From assembly GCF_963678635.1 (NCBI RefSeq), contig NC_087070.1:28558048-28622047 (forward strand): DNA of 64,000 bases. The letters are read 5' to 3'. The notes beneath the pieces were generated by a model. That model ran no database searches and was not told the origin of the DNA. It saw only the letters and a list, made by a program, of their open reading frames with translations. Within the stretch, counting starts at the first letter, position 1, and each line of letters opens with the position of its first letter. Made by a program: the position numbers and the translations under genes. Of the stretch, positions 8,699 through 18,515 are shown piece after piece. This DNA comes from Symsagittifera roscoffensis (Eukaryota > Xenacoelomorpha > Acoela > Convolutidae).

Positions 8699-9556
8699 TC
8701 ACATCCCTGCAAGTCTTACGCATTTTGGCACTGAGAAGGCTTGATCCACGATCATCCTTGTGTTCTTTACATCCACTGCTACGAAGTGCACTGGGTTTCG
8801 GCTTTTGCACATCGGCGCCAATGTCGATCCTACTAGGTATCGCGCTCCAGACGGTCTGCGATAAGTTCCACTCTGCCTGATATTCATTTCCACTTCTATA
8901 GCTTCTCTCCACTTTCCAATATGCTTCTGTTCGGTTTGTAACACTCCCGGAAACACTTCAACACTGATGGCTGTGACTATCTCAAGCTTTTGTTCTAGAT
9001 TCAATAGTGACCCTAAAGATCCAAACATGCTGTAGAATCCTAGAGCAGTCACTAGATTCATTTCAGTACCTCCATGGCAATCTGCAATTAGCTCTGTTTT
9101 CGTTTTCGCTTTCATCACTGTTTTTCCGAACAATATCGTCAATTGCCTGTGCTGTTTTGCAAGTGCCTTCACGCACTCAAGACCTCCACACATATGACCC
9201 TCTAGAGCACAAACTTTCGCTAGACAGCTACCAGGTTCAACCCAGTCTTCTGATCCCCAGCCAGGCAACTCCACGTTGTTTTCTTGGTTGCTCCTAGAGG
9301 CTGTTGTCATCAAATTGTAGTTAATGTTGAGGTCACGCAAATTACAATCTGCATTTAATTCCCTTTGTATATCCTGCGTCGCTGGTAGTATCGAATCAGC
9401 ATTTAGACTCGGGCACGAAGATGATTTCATTAACTTCCACACCCCCATCAGGCTCGTTCTCAGTAACTCGTCTGAGAAACCCAATCCCAACTCCACTCGG
9501 TTATCAGATTTCGGTATGGAAGCTGCAGTCACATTTTCTTCCAATACAAGTCCCAA
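8699..9556 (-). pseudogene. Copy A fragment: largest ORF, ADCHGGTE region
   Basis: The longest clean frame of copy A, 285 codons. It begins MGLVLEENVTAAS (copy B: RLGVILEERVVELS), contains a Cys-rich patch (SCLAKVCALEGHMCGGLEC), then ELIADCHGGTEMNLVTALGF (copy B: ELVADCHGVTEENLMTALGF), then VEVFPGVLQTEQKHIGKWRE and IVDQAFSVPKCVRLAG (copy B: VEVFSGALKTEQKVVYWREA and LIDHLFSLSKSVRLAQ). The homologous reading extends upstream of the ATG (ISTIRSIASQHVNLGLVLEE), so this Met is internal. Conservation of protein over DNA suggests past selection. Function unknown. Confidence 0.6.
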
Positions 9557-9613
9557 ATTAACGTGTTGACTGGCAATGCTTCGTATCGTTGAAATTTCCT
9601 AAGGACCAGAATA

Positions 9614-9830
9614 TCAGCAACACAGCTCGTCGTAATCGAAGTAACAATCACGTATAAATTCATTGATGAAAGTATCATATGCCATTCCAACAATTCCTGA
9701 GACATAATGGTATGACTTCTTTCTAAAAACAGTATTCACTGGGCTTCAGCAGTGTCTCCATTGATTCTTTCATGAGCCATAGCTTTTTGTTCGAGAATCT
9801 TTGGATTTCAACGATCTTCTTCAAGGGATT
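9614..9830 (-). pseudogene. Copy A fragment: YVSG region
   Basis: Two short frames: NPLKKIVEIQRFSNKKLWLM ending in TAG near 9726, then KKSYHYVSGIVGMAYDTFIN to a TGA at 9614. The second aligns with LKSFQYVSGVPNLAYNHFMD at the end of copy B ORF 14707-14270, placing a frame break in copy A between the two. Confidence 0.5.
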
Positions 9831-10069
9831 AGTTCTAAGGGTTCTTTCATGTCCATCCGCATTGACAAACTTTGATGAATGTCCCATAGCGCTTGTAAGG
9901 GCAAGGTCTTCGCTGGCTCACTGCCTTCTCTCATTATCTTTGCAGAAGTATTCAGCGCTGGTACTGATATTTGCTCCAGCATGAACCAAGCGAAACAGAG
10001 AGCGTCTCTCCGTTTCGCACACCCTACTGCCGCTCCTTCATCGATCATCAGGTCTCTCAGACGCGTCAT
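9821..10069 (-). pseudogene. Copy A fragment: FAWFMLEQI region
   Basis: An 82-codon frame. FAWFMLEQISVPAL and LPLQALWDIHQSLSMRMD align with FAMFVVDRIPTPML and ISLRALLELYPEMPLTMP in copy B ORF 14707-14270. The start MTRLRDLMIDE also resembles LTRLRDFLVES in the separate ORF at 16371-16171. Confidence 0.55.
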
Positions 10070-10093
10070 TCAGATCAGCTTTTCTTCTTTCGA

Positions 10094-10589
10094 TCACTTG
10101 CTCTGTTGTGAATCATACTCTCCCATCGCCAATCCCGTCTTACAGCAAGCAAATCGGAGTTGCAGATCAGTTCTGATGTACGGTACCGCTATTAAAGCGT
10201 GTGTCTTCGGAGTAGTTCGCATTCCCTCTTCAAAGTGACGTAGTATTACTGCTCTCCAATCAATCCACTGTTTCCGAATGCATTTAAGAGTAGACTAACG
10301 TTCCATACGTCTTTTGCTTCATTGTTGAACCCTGTATTATTTCTTCTAGGTAAAATTCAATGGCACTTTTGTTTTCTAGAGCGATCAGGTGTCCTCTAGC
10401 CGAATTCTTGTACTCCATCATTTCCATGTATCCACCGACGGTTTCGTCAATCAAGGCGGTATCCGATACTGTCAATCGGTTGTATTCCACTGGGTTCAGC
10501 TCTCCTATGACACTTTCCTTTCCATGATTAATGCATGATGGTCTAAAATCCCGTAGATTACTTTCACCACGATGGCTGAGTATTTCCAC
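10094..10589 (-). pseudogene. Copy A fragment: helical region with YIRTDLQLRFA
   Basis: The frame 10589-10284 (MEILSHRGESNLRDF; NPVEYNRLTVSDTALIDETV) passes, after a stop, into a second frame with WIDWRAVILRHFEEG and IAVPYIRTDLQLRFACC ending at 10094. The second part matches ISWRAILQIYIDKAV and LAYPCVRTELQVRLAW in copy B ORF 15481-14798, so the two frames belong to one protein. The first part aligns only loosely with B. Confidence 0.55.
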
Positions 10590-10604
10590 TTCTAGGGTAG
10601 CTCC

Positions 10605-11034
10605 AATCGGAGTGCGGTCACTCCTCTTGGTTTTGTAAGCGGCTGATCTATTCCTGCCATGAGGATGGGTGGCAACATCGTTACGTCGGTGATTGTTCTG
10701 GACGTGCTAGGCATTCTGTCATCGCCTTGCCCCATATCCATGGCATCCTCAACACGCTTTCGTTTGGCTGAGTTGGCGTCACTTTGCTGCCTAGTTTTAT
10801 CTTCATGTCGTTGATCTTATGAATCACCATTTTCAATCGCATCGTTTACTTTTGAGTTTTGGACAGGTTCACGACCTCCTCGCTGCTTTCTTGTTGTGTC
10901 GCCTTGATTGGAGAGTTAACTTCCTTTTCATCAGTGGCCGAATCAATCAACAATTCGCTCAATCTCCCTTCACCTTTGTCCAATTTATCAAGAATCTCCC
11001 GCATCAATGGTCTGTTGAGACCTGTTTTCAACAT
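10605..11034 (-). pseudogene. Copy A N-terminal fragments with KRKR motif
   Basis: Frame 11034-10846 is helical and acidic (NRPLMREILDKLDKGEGRLS). A second frame downstream carries DANSAKRKRVEDAMDMGQGD, a likely nuclear localisation signal. It occupies the position that SPPSKKVKV holds at the start of the copy B ORF. Ends are approximate because stops and frame changes interrupt the region. Confidence 0.45.
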
Positions 11035-11249
11035 TGACTGGGTCCCGTGAAGGCTGCTATGTCCATATTGCAGCCCTTTCTGTTTTCTTGATCCCTGTGG
11101 TGAAGTTCCACTCTTCTTCTGGCAAGGTTTCCAACAAAGGTACTCGAGCTGCGCCTTCTATTCTCCTCCTACGCGGAGATTCCATTAAAAGTTTCAGCGA
11201 TGTCTGCGTATTCGGATTCCGATTTGTTACCAAAACCTAAGTGGTACCA

Positions 11250-12285
11250 ATTCAAACAAGTTTCATACTCTACCCCTTTAGTTCGATTTCTCAACTAAAA
11301 ATTTTTTTGTTTTTCGGGTTGTTGATAAGGTTATTGTTTTTTTTACTAGTTTTTAAATGAATTTTTTCTTCAGTTTTTCGGTTATTGTTGCGATTGTTGT
11401 ATTTTTCCATTATTTTCTCTCAAAATGGCAGTTTTTTTGGGGTTTCATTTAAGTGTTCTAACTCGAATCAAAATTATGGGAATTCAAAATTCTAGATCAT
11501 TCTGAGCCTACATTTTATCGCAATTTTGGTGCTAATGCCTTTAATGTACTTTTCAACGTGCGATTCGACTTTGCCAATCCAGGGGAATGGCACATACTCC
11601 CCAGACAGTACCTTCAATGTCCCCATTAAACGCATGTCTCCGGGTTAACGTCAAAAGATGATCCAGTGCTCTACAATCAGTTTACAAATCGCAACAGAAA
11701 TTGAAATTTATCCACAATACCTCAACTGACTACGTGTCACAAATGGCATCTTACTACTTCTCCCTGCTTTCTAACATTTTCAACAAATATGCACCATGAG
11801 GAGTATTTTAGATGAAATTTCTTTTCTGACTATTCAATTCATTTTATCATAAAACTTTTTTTGCTCTTGCTTGTTTAAAAAAATTTGCGACGCGGCACGG
11901 CCATGCACCCGTTAAAATCAACTCAAAGTTACTCAACAATTATAATCGTTTACTCATGCTGTTGCCCTAGATATTAAAACTAAAAAAGCTCTGTGGCTAG
12001 GAAAGGTAATGCGGCGTACACACTCCTCGAGCGAGCGTTTTCAAAACCTACCAGGTCGCCACAAAGTGAAAAAGTGTCTATGCAGATTAAGAACTTAATC
12101 AGGTCTAAACAAATTATATACTCACCTAAGGGCCTGCATAAATAAATCATAAAAAACTAAAGTTTTGCACTTCAGTGTCTCATATAACAAATTATAACAG
12201 TTTCAGTATCTGTTCTGACCAAATTTAACAAAACAAAAAAACTTAAAGAATTTAAACATCAATCTTTTTTGACTCGGTCAAATTT
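11250..12285. other. AT-rich spacer between copies A and B
   Basis: No ORF of note on either strand. T-runs occur at 11300-11420 and A/T-rich sequence through 12250. It may have held the promoter of copy A and the 3' end of copy B; no specific signal can be supported. Confidence 0.45.
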
Positions 12286-12299
12286 TCACTCACTAAGAC

Positions 12300-12718
12300 A
12301 ATTGCGTTTTTAATTTCTCTCAGTTGAGTTTTTGTTCCGTCTCGCCTTCAATTCCTTTTCCATGGCTCTTTGTTTTTGTTCACCCATCTCACTATTGCAC
12401 AGCACATTCTGCAGCATATCAAGCAATGTTGCGGGCCGTGCCCCAACTTTCTTGTTCCAGCAGTCTCTGCTTGAAATCTATGTTCTCTTTTTGCTCCCGG
12501 TTTCGGCAGAAACTGTTGTGCAAGCACAGGCTTACTTACGATCCAGTCAGCCCGTTTTCAGTCGTACAAGGGACTCCAACTAGCCGTTTCACATCTGTGG
12601 TGACGGCGTTTCTATGTGTCAGGAATGATCTCCTATAGGCACACGGTCCTATATTCAGCTGCAAGGATTGATAAGACTTCGCGTTCCTAGGCATATGACG
12701 CTTCGCGCGTTCATACAT
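12300..12718 (-). pseudogene. Copy B C-terminal fragments
   Basis: Frame 12718-12536 holds THRNAVTTDVKRLVG. A consensus-like splice donor (GGATC|GTAAGTAAG, about 12540) follows, and then a coiled-coil reading with FKQRLLEQES and EMGEQKQRAMEKELKARRNK ending in TAA near 12308. Copy A shows a weaker version (MLQ.../EEMEQ.QKAEK) at about 7800-7700. The donor hints that at least one real intron may exist here. Confidence 0.45.
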
Positions 12719-13321
12719 CCATGACGTCCTGATGGCATGGAAGCAAGGCCTTAAACTCTGCCTTGCTCATATCCTTTCGGTGGTTATGATATCATAAGGA
12801 CTTTGCAGGTGGTCTTGAACAGATCCATATTGTTGTTGAACTTCACGTTGCTTAGCTGCTTAGGTCTATTTATGGTGATTTCCTGTTTGCTCGTTCCAGT
12901 GTTGGCTTCCAAACAGCGCGATCATGCCTCTGACCATTAAGATCGATACAGGCTGGGTTTAGTCAGGCAATCCCGTGGAGAACAATTCCTCCATATTCCA
13001 CACTAACATCAAGTTCTCTCGTTTGGAGTACCATAACATCTGCGCCAGGCAGTAGCAAGGATACTCTCCATGGGTCATCAGGTTGTCTCTCCAGGTTCGG
13101 TACCTGAAGCATCTAGCAACGGTTCCACCTCTGTCGTTATCTGATGCATTCTGTCCTTTTCATCTTTTGTGGGGAATTGAGACGGTAATGCTCCACTCGC
13201 CTTCTTTTTCTGAAACTCACTTACCCTGCCTTTGCTCAACTTCATGAAGTACTAACCCAGTACTTCTTGCAGTTTGCCTTCAGATCTCCCCGCGACAGCC
13301 TGAATGATCTTCGTTAACATA

Positions 13322-14254
13322 TCATACGACCTCTCTGACATTCTGAGCAAGTCTCACGCTTTTAGACAATGAGAAGAGATGATCGATCAACACCTGTTGT
13401 GTCCTTGCATCTTTTACCACGATGAGCCTAGGGTATTTGCTATTGCAGTATGGTGCGGAGCTTGATCTCACAAGAAACTTAGAGCCAATTGTTCTATGAT
13501 GTTCCTCACTATCTTTCAGATTCATCTCGTCTTCTAGAGCTTCTCGCCAGTATACAACTTTCTGTTCCGTCTTTAACGCTCCAGAGAACACTTCCACACT
13601 TACGAATGCAACCAGCTCATGGAAACGCTCTAGGCGCTCCAATGACTAAATCGAGCTGACCATGCTATAAAAACCCAAGGCGGTCATCAGGTTCTCTTCC
13701 GTTACTCCATGGCAATCCGCAACCAGCTCCATTTCGTTTTTGTCCGACATACTCAATCTATCCTACAATTTGGCTGACTGACAAGGTTGTTCACTCAGTG
13801 TATTCAAGCAGTGGCCTTTCCCACACACATGCCCTTCCACTCCACAACTAACTGCAAGTCAGGCAAGTACCCTTCTCCATCCAATCGCTTGGAGAGTTCC
13901 CTTCGGACGATTCCGGGGGTGGCCTGTCATCCTGCTTCATTTTTCTCAGGGCCAACAGTCGGTGTACTATGCATAAATCATGTAGACTCCCGTCATTATC
14001 CAACTCTAGTACCACGTCTGCAGTCACTTCCCATATCAAACCGGCGTTTGGGTGAGGGCCCATGAAGGCTCCAGGAGCTCCCATATCGTTACTAAGCTAG
14101 TTTTCAAAGGACCGTCCCATGAATCGCAATCAAAGCTCACCTGTCTTTTCAGTTCCGGAACCGAGAGTTCGACCACTCGTTCCTCTAGGATGACTCCCAG
14201 TCTCGGCTGTTCAAATGTCAGCATCCCAATTTGTTTCACTCTCTCGACCCACAA
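13322..14254 (-). pseudogene. Copy B fragment: LGVILEE / ADCHGVTE / VEVFSGALKTEQK region
   Basis: Counterpart of copy A ORF 9556-8699, split here into frames 14254-14036, about 13790-13665 and 13642-13322. The middle piece keeps ELVADCHGVTEENLMTALGF but has a TAG just upstream of DRLSMSDKNE. The last has VEVFSGALKTEQKVVYWREA. The Cys-rich patch of copy A is poorly preserved here. Confidence 0.55.
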
Positions 14255-14269
14255 GTCGAGAACTATAAC

Positions 14270-14707
14270 TTATTTGAACTCGAAATACGTATCTCTCGCT
14301 TCCTCATCCATGAAATGGTTATACGCTAAATTGGGCACACCTGAAACGTATTGGAATGATTTTAGTTTGCCAAAGCTCACGTAATCCTTTGAATCTCTGG
14401 CTATTTCAATTAATTCTCGATTCATTTTAAGTTCTTTGTTGGAGTATCTCCTCTTTTCCTCCAGTCTCCTGTAGCTCTCACTGCGGTTTGATTCCTTGGA
14501 GGGCATTGTGAGCGGCATTTCCGGGTATAATTCCAGCAGGGCTCTCAGGGAGATCCGTTCACGATTAGTTTCTTCTTGTCGAAAAGCTTTTATGCATTCT
14601 TCCAACATGGGAGTGGGGATACGATCCACCACGAACATCGCAAAACAAGGGCAAAACAAGGGCGCAATCGAGAGTCGTCTCTCGCGATAAACACTCGTAG
14701 GGCCCAT
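14270..14707 (-). pseudogene. Copy B fragment: FAMFVVDRI / YVSG region
   Basis: A 145-codon frame. The first 15 or so residues come from the edge of the inserted module (a GCAAAACAAGG doublet lies at about 14640). Residues about 22-65 match copy A 10069-9821, and the C-terminal KLKSFQYVSGVPNLAYNHFM matches copy A 9724-9614. Here both regions are in one frame, which supports joining the copy A pieces into one ancestral protein. Confidence 0.55.
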
Positions 14708-14709
14708 GC

Positions 14710-14828
14710 TAAAAAAAACTTAAGACGGTCATCGGGTTCACTTCCGTTACTCCATGGTAATCCGTAACCAATTCCATCTCGTTTTTGTCCAAGATACTCA
14801 ATCTTTCGTAGAATTTGGCTGACAGAAT
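14710..14828 (-). repeat. Duplicated internal module (third ADCHG-type copy)
   Basis: The DNA repeats about 13665-13790 with substitutions and encodes LSAKFYERLSILDKNEMELV followed by TDYHGVTEVNPMTVLSFF and a stop. It sits out of place between the two 5' ORFs of copy B, so a 120-bp internal segment was copied upstream. Its right edge (TGTCCTTCGATCTCGAG) is the left breakpoint of the 17.9-kb segmental duplication. Confidence 0.65.
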
Positions 14829-15481
14829 TTGTCCTTCGATCTCGAGTCATTACTGGCTTCGTAGTCCGACCTCTTCATTACTATAAGAGACCATGCCAAT
14901 CGCACTTGCAACTCTGTCCTCACGCATGGGTAGGCGAGATATGCCGCCACCGTTGCAGGTGCATTCACAGCCTTATCGATGTATATCTGGAGGATGGCCC
15001 TCCAGGAAATATTCAACAGTTGCTCTAGTCCCTTCTCATTTGCCTCAGATAACATTAAAATGCAATATTCCTTTCGTTTCGCAATAGAGCTTTCCATTGA
15101 ATCCTGCAAATTTTTCTGCAAGGCCACGGGCTCCCTGGGGACGCACAATTCCTGTGCTTTCGTCCTGGACTGCATGTCCCTGAAACAATTCGATTTCATT
15201 GTCGCCAGAGCTTCTGGTGACATTTGACCCACCTTCGCAAGGTATAAGTCTTTCAGGTGCTTGATTTCTTCTTCTATGAGAGTTATCAACAACTCATCGT
15301 GTCTTTTCTTCCACTGGTCTCCTTCCTGGGCTTTTGGCTTATACTCTTCCAACTTTGTGTGTAACTCCTGCCAATCTTTCTCCTTCTTGTCCAGGGTCTC
15401 GATTGTTTCCGAAGTCTGGATTTCCATCTCGTTCACCTTGACCTTCTTGGATGGAGGAGAGGATGTTGGAGAATCCGCCAA
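14798..15481 (-). CDS. Copy B N-terminal ORF, coiled-coil protein with NLS-like start
   Basis: An intact 227-codon frame, the best-preserved part of the family. Residues 8-16 (SPPSKKVKV) look like a classical nuclear localisation signal. Residues 30-85 are a strongly charged helix, probably coiled coil (ELHTKLEEYKPKAQEGDQWK; LIEEEIKHLKDLYLAKVGQ). Residues 125-175 are helical, followed by YPCVRTELQVRLAW from residue 184, shared with copy A. A diverged copy lies at 18515-17837. The last residues read into the duplicated ADCHG module, so the true C-terminus may differ. No enzyme motif. Confidence 0.5.
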   Translation of the reverse strand: MADSPTSSPPSKKVKVNEMEIQTSETIETLDKKEKDWQELHTKLEEYKPKAQEGDQWKKRHDELLITLIEEEIKHLKDLYLAKVGQMSPEALATMKSNCFRDMQSRTKAQELCVPREPVALQKNLQDSMESSIAKRKEYCILMLSEANEKGLEQLLNISWRAILQIYIDKAVNAPATVAAYLAYPCVRTELQVRLAWSLIVMKRSDYEASNDSRSKDKFCQPNSTKD

Positions 15482-15589
15482 GTATTAAGGGCCCGGCTCT
15501 TCACGTTATCTCTTTGCCCCAAAAAGAGGCTGCGTGTAGGAGTTCCAGCGGACAGATAGGGACATTTCCCCTAACCTGTAGTCCCTCTG

Positions 15590-15925
15590 CTAGCCTAATC
15601 CTGGCTCACGAGCCAAGTCGTGACCAGACATCTCTCCACATCGCCAACGCATGAGCCTATTTCGACCTCTTTTGGCGGTACCGGACTCGCCGAAGGCCAT
15701 CATTAAAATTAATTCCGTAGAGCAGTCCCTGCGGTCTTTTCTTCCCATTGCAATAAGGAGCGCGATGGTGAAATTCAACAGCTTCGGATCCTCCAGTCCA
15801 AAACTGCAATCCACCAAGCGTTGATATATCGCGTCCAAAGCCGTTCCTAGACTCCCTGAGATGAAATCCATAAGATCATTCGTCAGCTCAACTTCTCTTG
15901 TGTCGATTTGTCTTTTCAATTTCAA
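15590..15925 (-). CDS. Hypothetical protein upstream of copy B
   Basis: A 111-codon frame: NDLMDFISGSLGTALDAIYQ, FTIALLIAMGRKDRR and LILMMAFGESGTAKRGRNRL, apparently a small helical domain with a basic C-terminus. A near-identical frame lies at 18931-18614, so the region is part of the segmental duplication. It reads toward the 15481 ORF and stops about 110 bases before it, so it could be a first exon or a separate ORF. A CTCTTTTTGGGGCAAAGAG block lies in the gap. No family recognised. Confidence 0.45.
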   Translation of the reverse strand: MKLKRQIDTREVELTNDLMDFISGSLGTALDAIYQRLVDCSFGLEDPKLLNFTIALLIAMGRKDRRDCSTELILMMAFGESGTAKRGRNRLMRWRCGEMSGHDLAREPGLG

Positions 15926-16170
15926 TTCTTTCAGTTTTGAGTATCAAAAACAAATGTTTGATCAGAACACATTTTAAAACCATTGTACAGGCTTTTTTTA
16001 CGCTATGATAAATCATCAGTCATTTTTTTAGACCAGTCAAAAACATTTTATTTTTGGTTTTTAATCTAAAATCTAGAACCGAGAAGGATCGTTCACCTCC
16101 ATTTACTTCAATAAAAAAAATTCAATATAAAAAAAGAAGCTCATATAGTACTTCTTATGCAAGTTAACTT

Positions 16171-16490
16171 CTACGTCCGTTTCCGAAAAAAAATCACTTG
16201 CACTAGAGCATATAGCTCTCTGAGCTGTAGTTTTCCCCTTTCGAGATCATAGACCGGTAAGGAGAGCGAGGTGCTCTCGACCAGGAAATCCCTGAGTCGA
16301 GTTAGTGCCAGCACCAAACTTTCGGGATTCACGTTTTGCCTAACAACGGCCTTAGTTACCATAAAACACAAGTATTTTCCCGGTATCTGTGATGCAAAAA
16401 CGGGGCAGCGTTATTATCCCTCCTACGCCAGGCCTCCGTTTCCACAACAATTTGCTGTTCTTACACTCTTTAGATTTGGGCCACAAGTGC
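16171..16490 (-). pseudogene. Hypothetical fragment with LTRLRDFLVES
   Basis: Frame 16371-16171 (66 codons) is preceded in another frame by RPGVGGIITLPRFCITDTGK, and the two read as one protein with a shift near 16375. LALTRLRDFLVESTSLSL resembles MTRLRDLMIDE in copy A. Unknown family; likely decayed. Confidence 0.35.
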
Positions 16491-16543
16491 TGTTTTAAAA
16501 CTTACATCCGCAGTTATCGCTATAACGCACGTGCGTTCCGTGA

Positions 16544-17115
16544 TTATAAAGTCACTACCTGTCTTAATGATGTTGTTCGAGTATTAATTTTATAGGTCAA
16601 AACATGACTAAAAAAATTGTCCAAAAGGCGGTTTTCCGGGTTTTCTACCTCCGATTCCAGTTCCCCTTTCTCCCTTGCCGACTTCAAGTTTTTGATCATC
16701 AGGTTTTTGGTGTGGGTGATTTCTACCCAACTCCCGGGACAAAAATATCCAGGATTGAGCAGATCGAGGCTGGATTCGGGAACGCACAATGGGGCATCTG
16801 GAGCGATCCAGTTCGATTCAGTGTAATTGTGACTGATGTATTTGATGCTGGACAGGTAGATATTCTGAATCGTCAAGTTTGTTTCTTTTGGATCTGCAGG
16901 TAGATCATAGAGCCATTCGTGTTCTCGCAAATATCTCAACTTTTGATCATGCAAATTTTCTACCTCAGTTTCGAACTTATTTCCGGTTCCGATCGATCGT
17001 CGATCCAGTCTGATTCTATATCGTCGAAGTCCCAACCCTTTACTGAGCCCGTCACATCGTTCTCATAATAAGACCGGTCCGACACGCCACCAATTAGGTC
17101 TCGCCTTTATCTTTG
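16544..17115 (-). pseudogene. Hypothetical protein, 163-codon frame plus acidic upstream frame
   Basis: Frame 17035-16544 includes KLRYLREHEWLYDLPADPKE, WIAPDAPLCVPESSLDLLN, GYFCPGSWVEITHTKNLM and a charged helix KSAREKGELESEVENPENRL. Another frame upstream, 17115-16985, reads ENDVTGSVKGWDFDDIESDW and is protein-like too, so a shift near 16985 probably joins them. Upstream sequence (AGTCTCTTTTTGGCAAAGAT, about 17110-17130) resembles the block before the 15481 and 18520 ORFs. No family recognised. It may be a further gene of the same element or family. Confidence 0.4.
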
Positions 17116-17149
17116 CCAAAAAGAGACTGCGTTTGATGGTTGAATTTTG

Positions 17150-17910
17150 TTTCGTAGAAAAAGTGCAAAAGAAAAACGTGGTGCAGTTTCATTTGCACTC
17201 ATTTATAATTCTGGTTGTTCTATGTCTTTTCCCTCTCTGATGTAATAAACATTAAGATGTTTTTACTTAGTACAATCTTTGTACTTTAACTAAAGATACA
17301 ACAAATGAAAAAAAGTGTTGAACTAAAACGTCTGTTCTGAATTAACACGAACAAAGAATGATCGACCGTTGGACAATTCATGCTGATGATCGACTAGTAT
17401 CAAATCAGTACCGAGGTTAAAATTAGAGATTAACAAAAAAAATCAACACATTCTTAGGGAAAAGTTTTAAATTTACAAACAAACAAATAAATTTCCATAC
17501 ACCTCCATTTTACGTTCAACGTAGAGTGAACAAAAACTACAGACTGCACATTGAACAAACTGGATTGAAAAGTAGGAAATTATGTATCTGCACTTGAAAA
17601 TTGGTTGTACAAAAATGACAGCAACGTAAAAAAAAAGGTGAGGTTCCAGATTTTACTGGATGGTATCTCAGCTAAATCAAATCTAGATACAAGTATCTGC
17701 ACAGAAAATATAGAAATTAGAAGAGAAATATCAACAAAATAGTCTAAGGAAACCGGACTTGCAACCTTCTCATCTTTTTTTCACACCCGAGTCGATGGTT
17801 GACAAAGTTTCACTTGAAGTGTCTGACTCTTTCTCGTTAATCGGTCTTTTGGGAGGTATAAAGAAAATAATTTTCTCGGGAGTACTGTCTAGTGTTAGTA
17901 CTCTCTGATG
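17150..17910 (+). repeat. Detached first piece of the 1.3-kb tandem array
   Basis: It starts in the segment AAAAACGTGGTGCAGTTTCATTTGCAC..., includes the AATAAA, hairpin and ATGATCGACCGTTGG anchor (17358), and ends after ATTTTCTCGGGAGTACTGTC at about 17900. It then switches abruptly to the duplicated copy B sequence. The 81-codon ORF equivalent is damaged. It is separated from the main array by 1.5 kb. Confidence 0.75.
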
Positions 17911-18515
17911 TAATAAATGTTGTTCCAACTGTCTTGTCCTTCGATCTCGAGTCATTACTGGCTTCGTAATCCGACCTCTTCATTACCATAAGACACCATG
18001 CGAATCGCCAACGTTGCAGGTGCATTCACAGCCTTATCGAAGTATATCTGGAGGACGGCCCTCCAGGAAGTAATCAACAGTTGCTCTAGTCCCTTTTCAT
18101 TTGCCTCAGATAACATTAAATTGCGGTATTCCTTTCGTTTCGAAATAGAGCTTTCCATTATGTTTCTTGCCAGGCCACGGGCTCCCTGGGGACGCACAAC
18201 TCCTGTGCTTTCGCTCTGGACTGCATGTCCTTGAAACAATCCGATTTCATTGTCGCCAGAGCTTCTGGTGACATTTGACCCACCTTTGCAAGGTATAAGT
18301 CTTTCAGGTGCTTGATTTCTTCTTCTATGAGAGTTATCAACAACTCATTGTGTCTATTTTTCCACTGGTCTCGTTCCTGGGTTTTCGTCCTGCCAATGTT
18401 TCTCCTTCTTGTCGAAGGTTTCGACTGTTTCCGAAGTCTGGATTTCTATCTCGTTCACCTTGACCTTCTTGGATGGAGGAGAGGTTGTTGGAGAATCCGC
18501 CGAGTATTAAGGGCC
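17837..18515 (-). pseudogene. Truncated third copy of the family's N-terminal ORF
   Basis: Copy of 15481-14798 broken into frames 18343-18158, 18239-17955 and 18025-17837. A short deletion near 18165 removes the ALQKNLQDS segment, and another near 17995 removes part of the YPCVRTELQ region. The end KRSDYEASNDSRSKDK is retained. Past 17937 the frame reads into array sequence. Confidence 0.6.

Larger units (their letters stand above)
7700..11040 (-). pseudogene. Unrecognised gene family, copy A (broken)
   Basis: A chain of minus-strand fragments aligns in order with copy B (12.29-15.48 kb), which is the main evidence that both derive from one long gene. In 5'->3' order A carries: a helical N-terminal piece (11034-10846), a KRKR-containing piece (10830-10605), 10589-10284, a piece with WIDWRAVIL and YIRTDLQLRFA (10280-10094), 10069-9821, YHYVSGIVGMAYDTF (9724-9614), 9556-8699, 8422-8141, and a piece with FFVTHRNAVT (about 8140-7985). 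The frame changes or hits stops between pieces without consistent splice sites, so pseudogene decay is more likely than introns. An intact product would be very large (about 900-1000 residues) and carry a nuclear-localisation-like motif. I recognise no family; an ancient viral integration or a host gene are both possible. Confidence 0.6.
12290..15481 (-). pseudogene. Unrecognised gene family, copy B (broken)
   Basis: Collinear with copy A over its whole length. The start is better preserved: an intact 227-codon ORF at 15481-14798 beginning MADSPTSSPPSKKVKV. It continues through 14707-14270 (same frame), 14254-14036, a broken ADCHGVTEENLMTALGF module (about 13790-13665), 13642-13322, 13255-13190 (helical FMKLSKGRVSEFQKKK), 13040-12958, 12828-12787, 12718-12536, and a charged coiled-coil end at about 12470-12300 (MLQNVLCNSEMGEQKQRAME, then KELKARRNKNSTERN). 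A second copy of the ADCHG module is inserted between the first two ORFs. Many stops make it a pseudogene, unless extensive splicing removes them. Coiled coils plus a basic N-terminal motif suggest a nucleic-acid or particle-forming protein, but that is inference. Confidence 0.6.

Noticed and set aside
9007-9569. Plus-strand frames over copy A
   Set aside because: Shadows of the 9556-8699 minus ORF, which has homologous support from copy B.
12324-12638. Plus-strand 104- and 83-codon frames
   Set aside because: The minus strand there aligns with copy A (THRNAVT and coiled-coil end); the plus frames do not.
7700-15481. Naming the unrecognised family as a specific viral nucleoprotein or capsid
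   Set aside because: Size, NLS and coiled coils are compatible, but no diagnostic motif could be recognised; naming it would be invention.
15590-15925. Direct joining of the 15925 and 15481 ORFs as one exon
   Set aside because: A stop and about 110 bases separate them with no clear splice pair; kept as separate entries.
17080-17100. Minus-strand TGGTGGCGTGTCGGACC resembling an LTR-element primer binding site
   Set aside because: It starts with TGG, but no tRNA could be matched with confidence and no LTR pair is visible around it; it also lies inside a protein-like frame.
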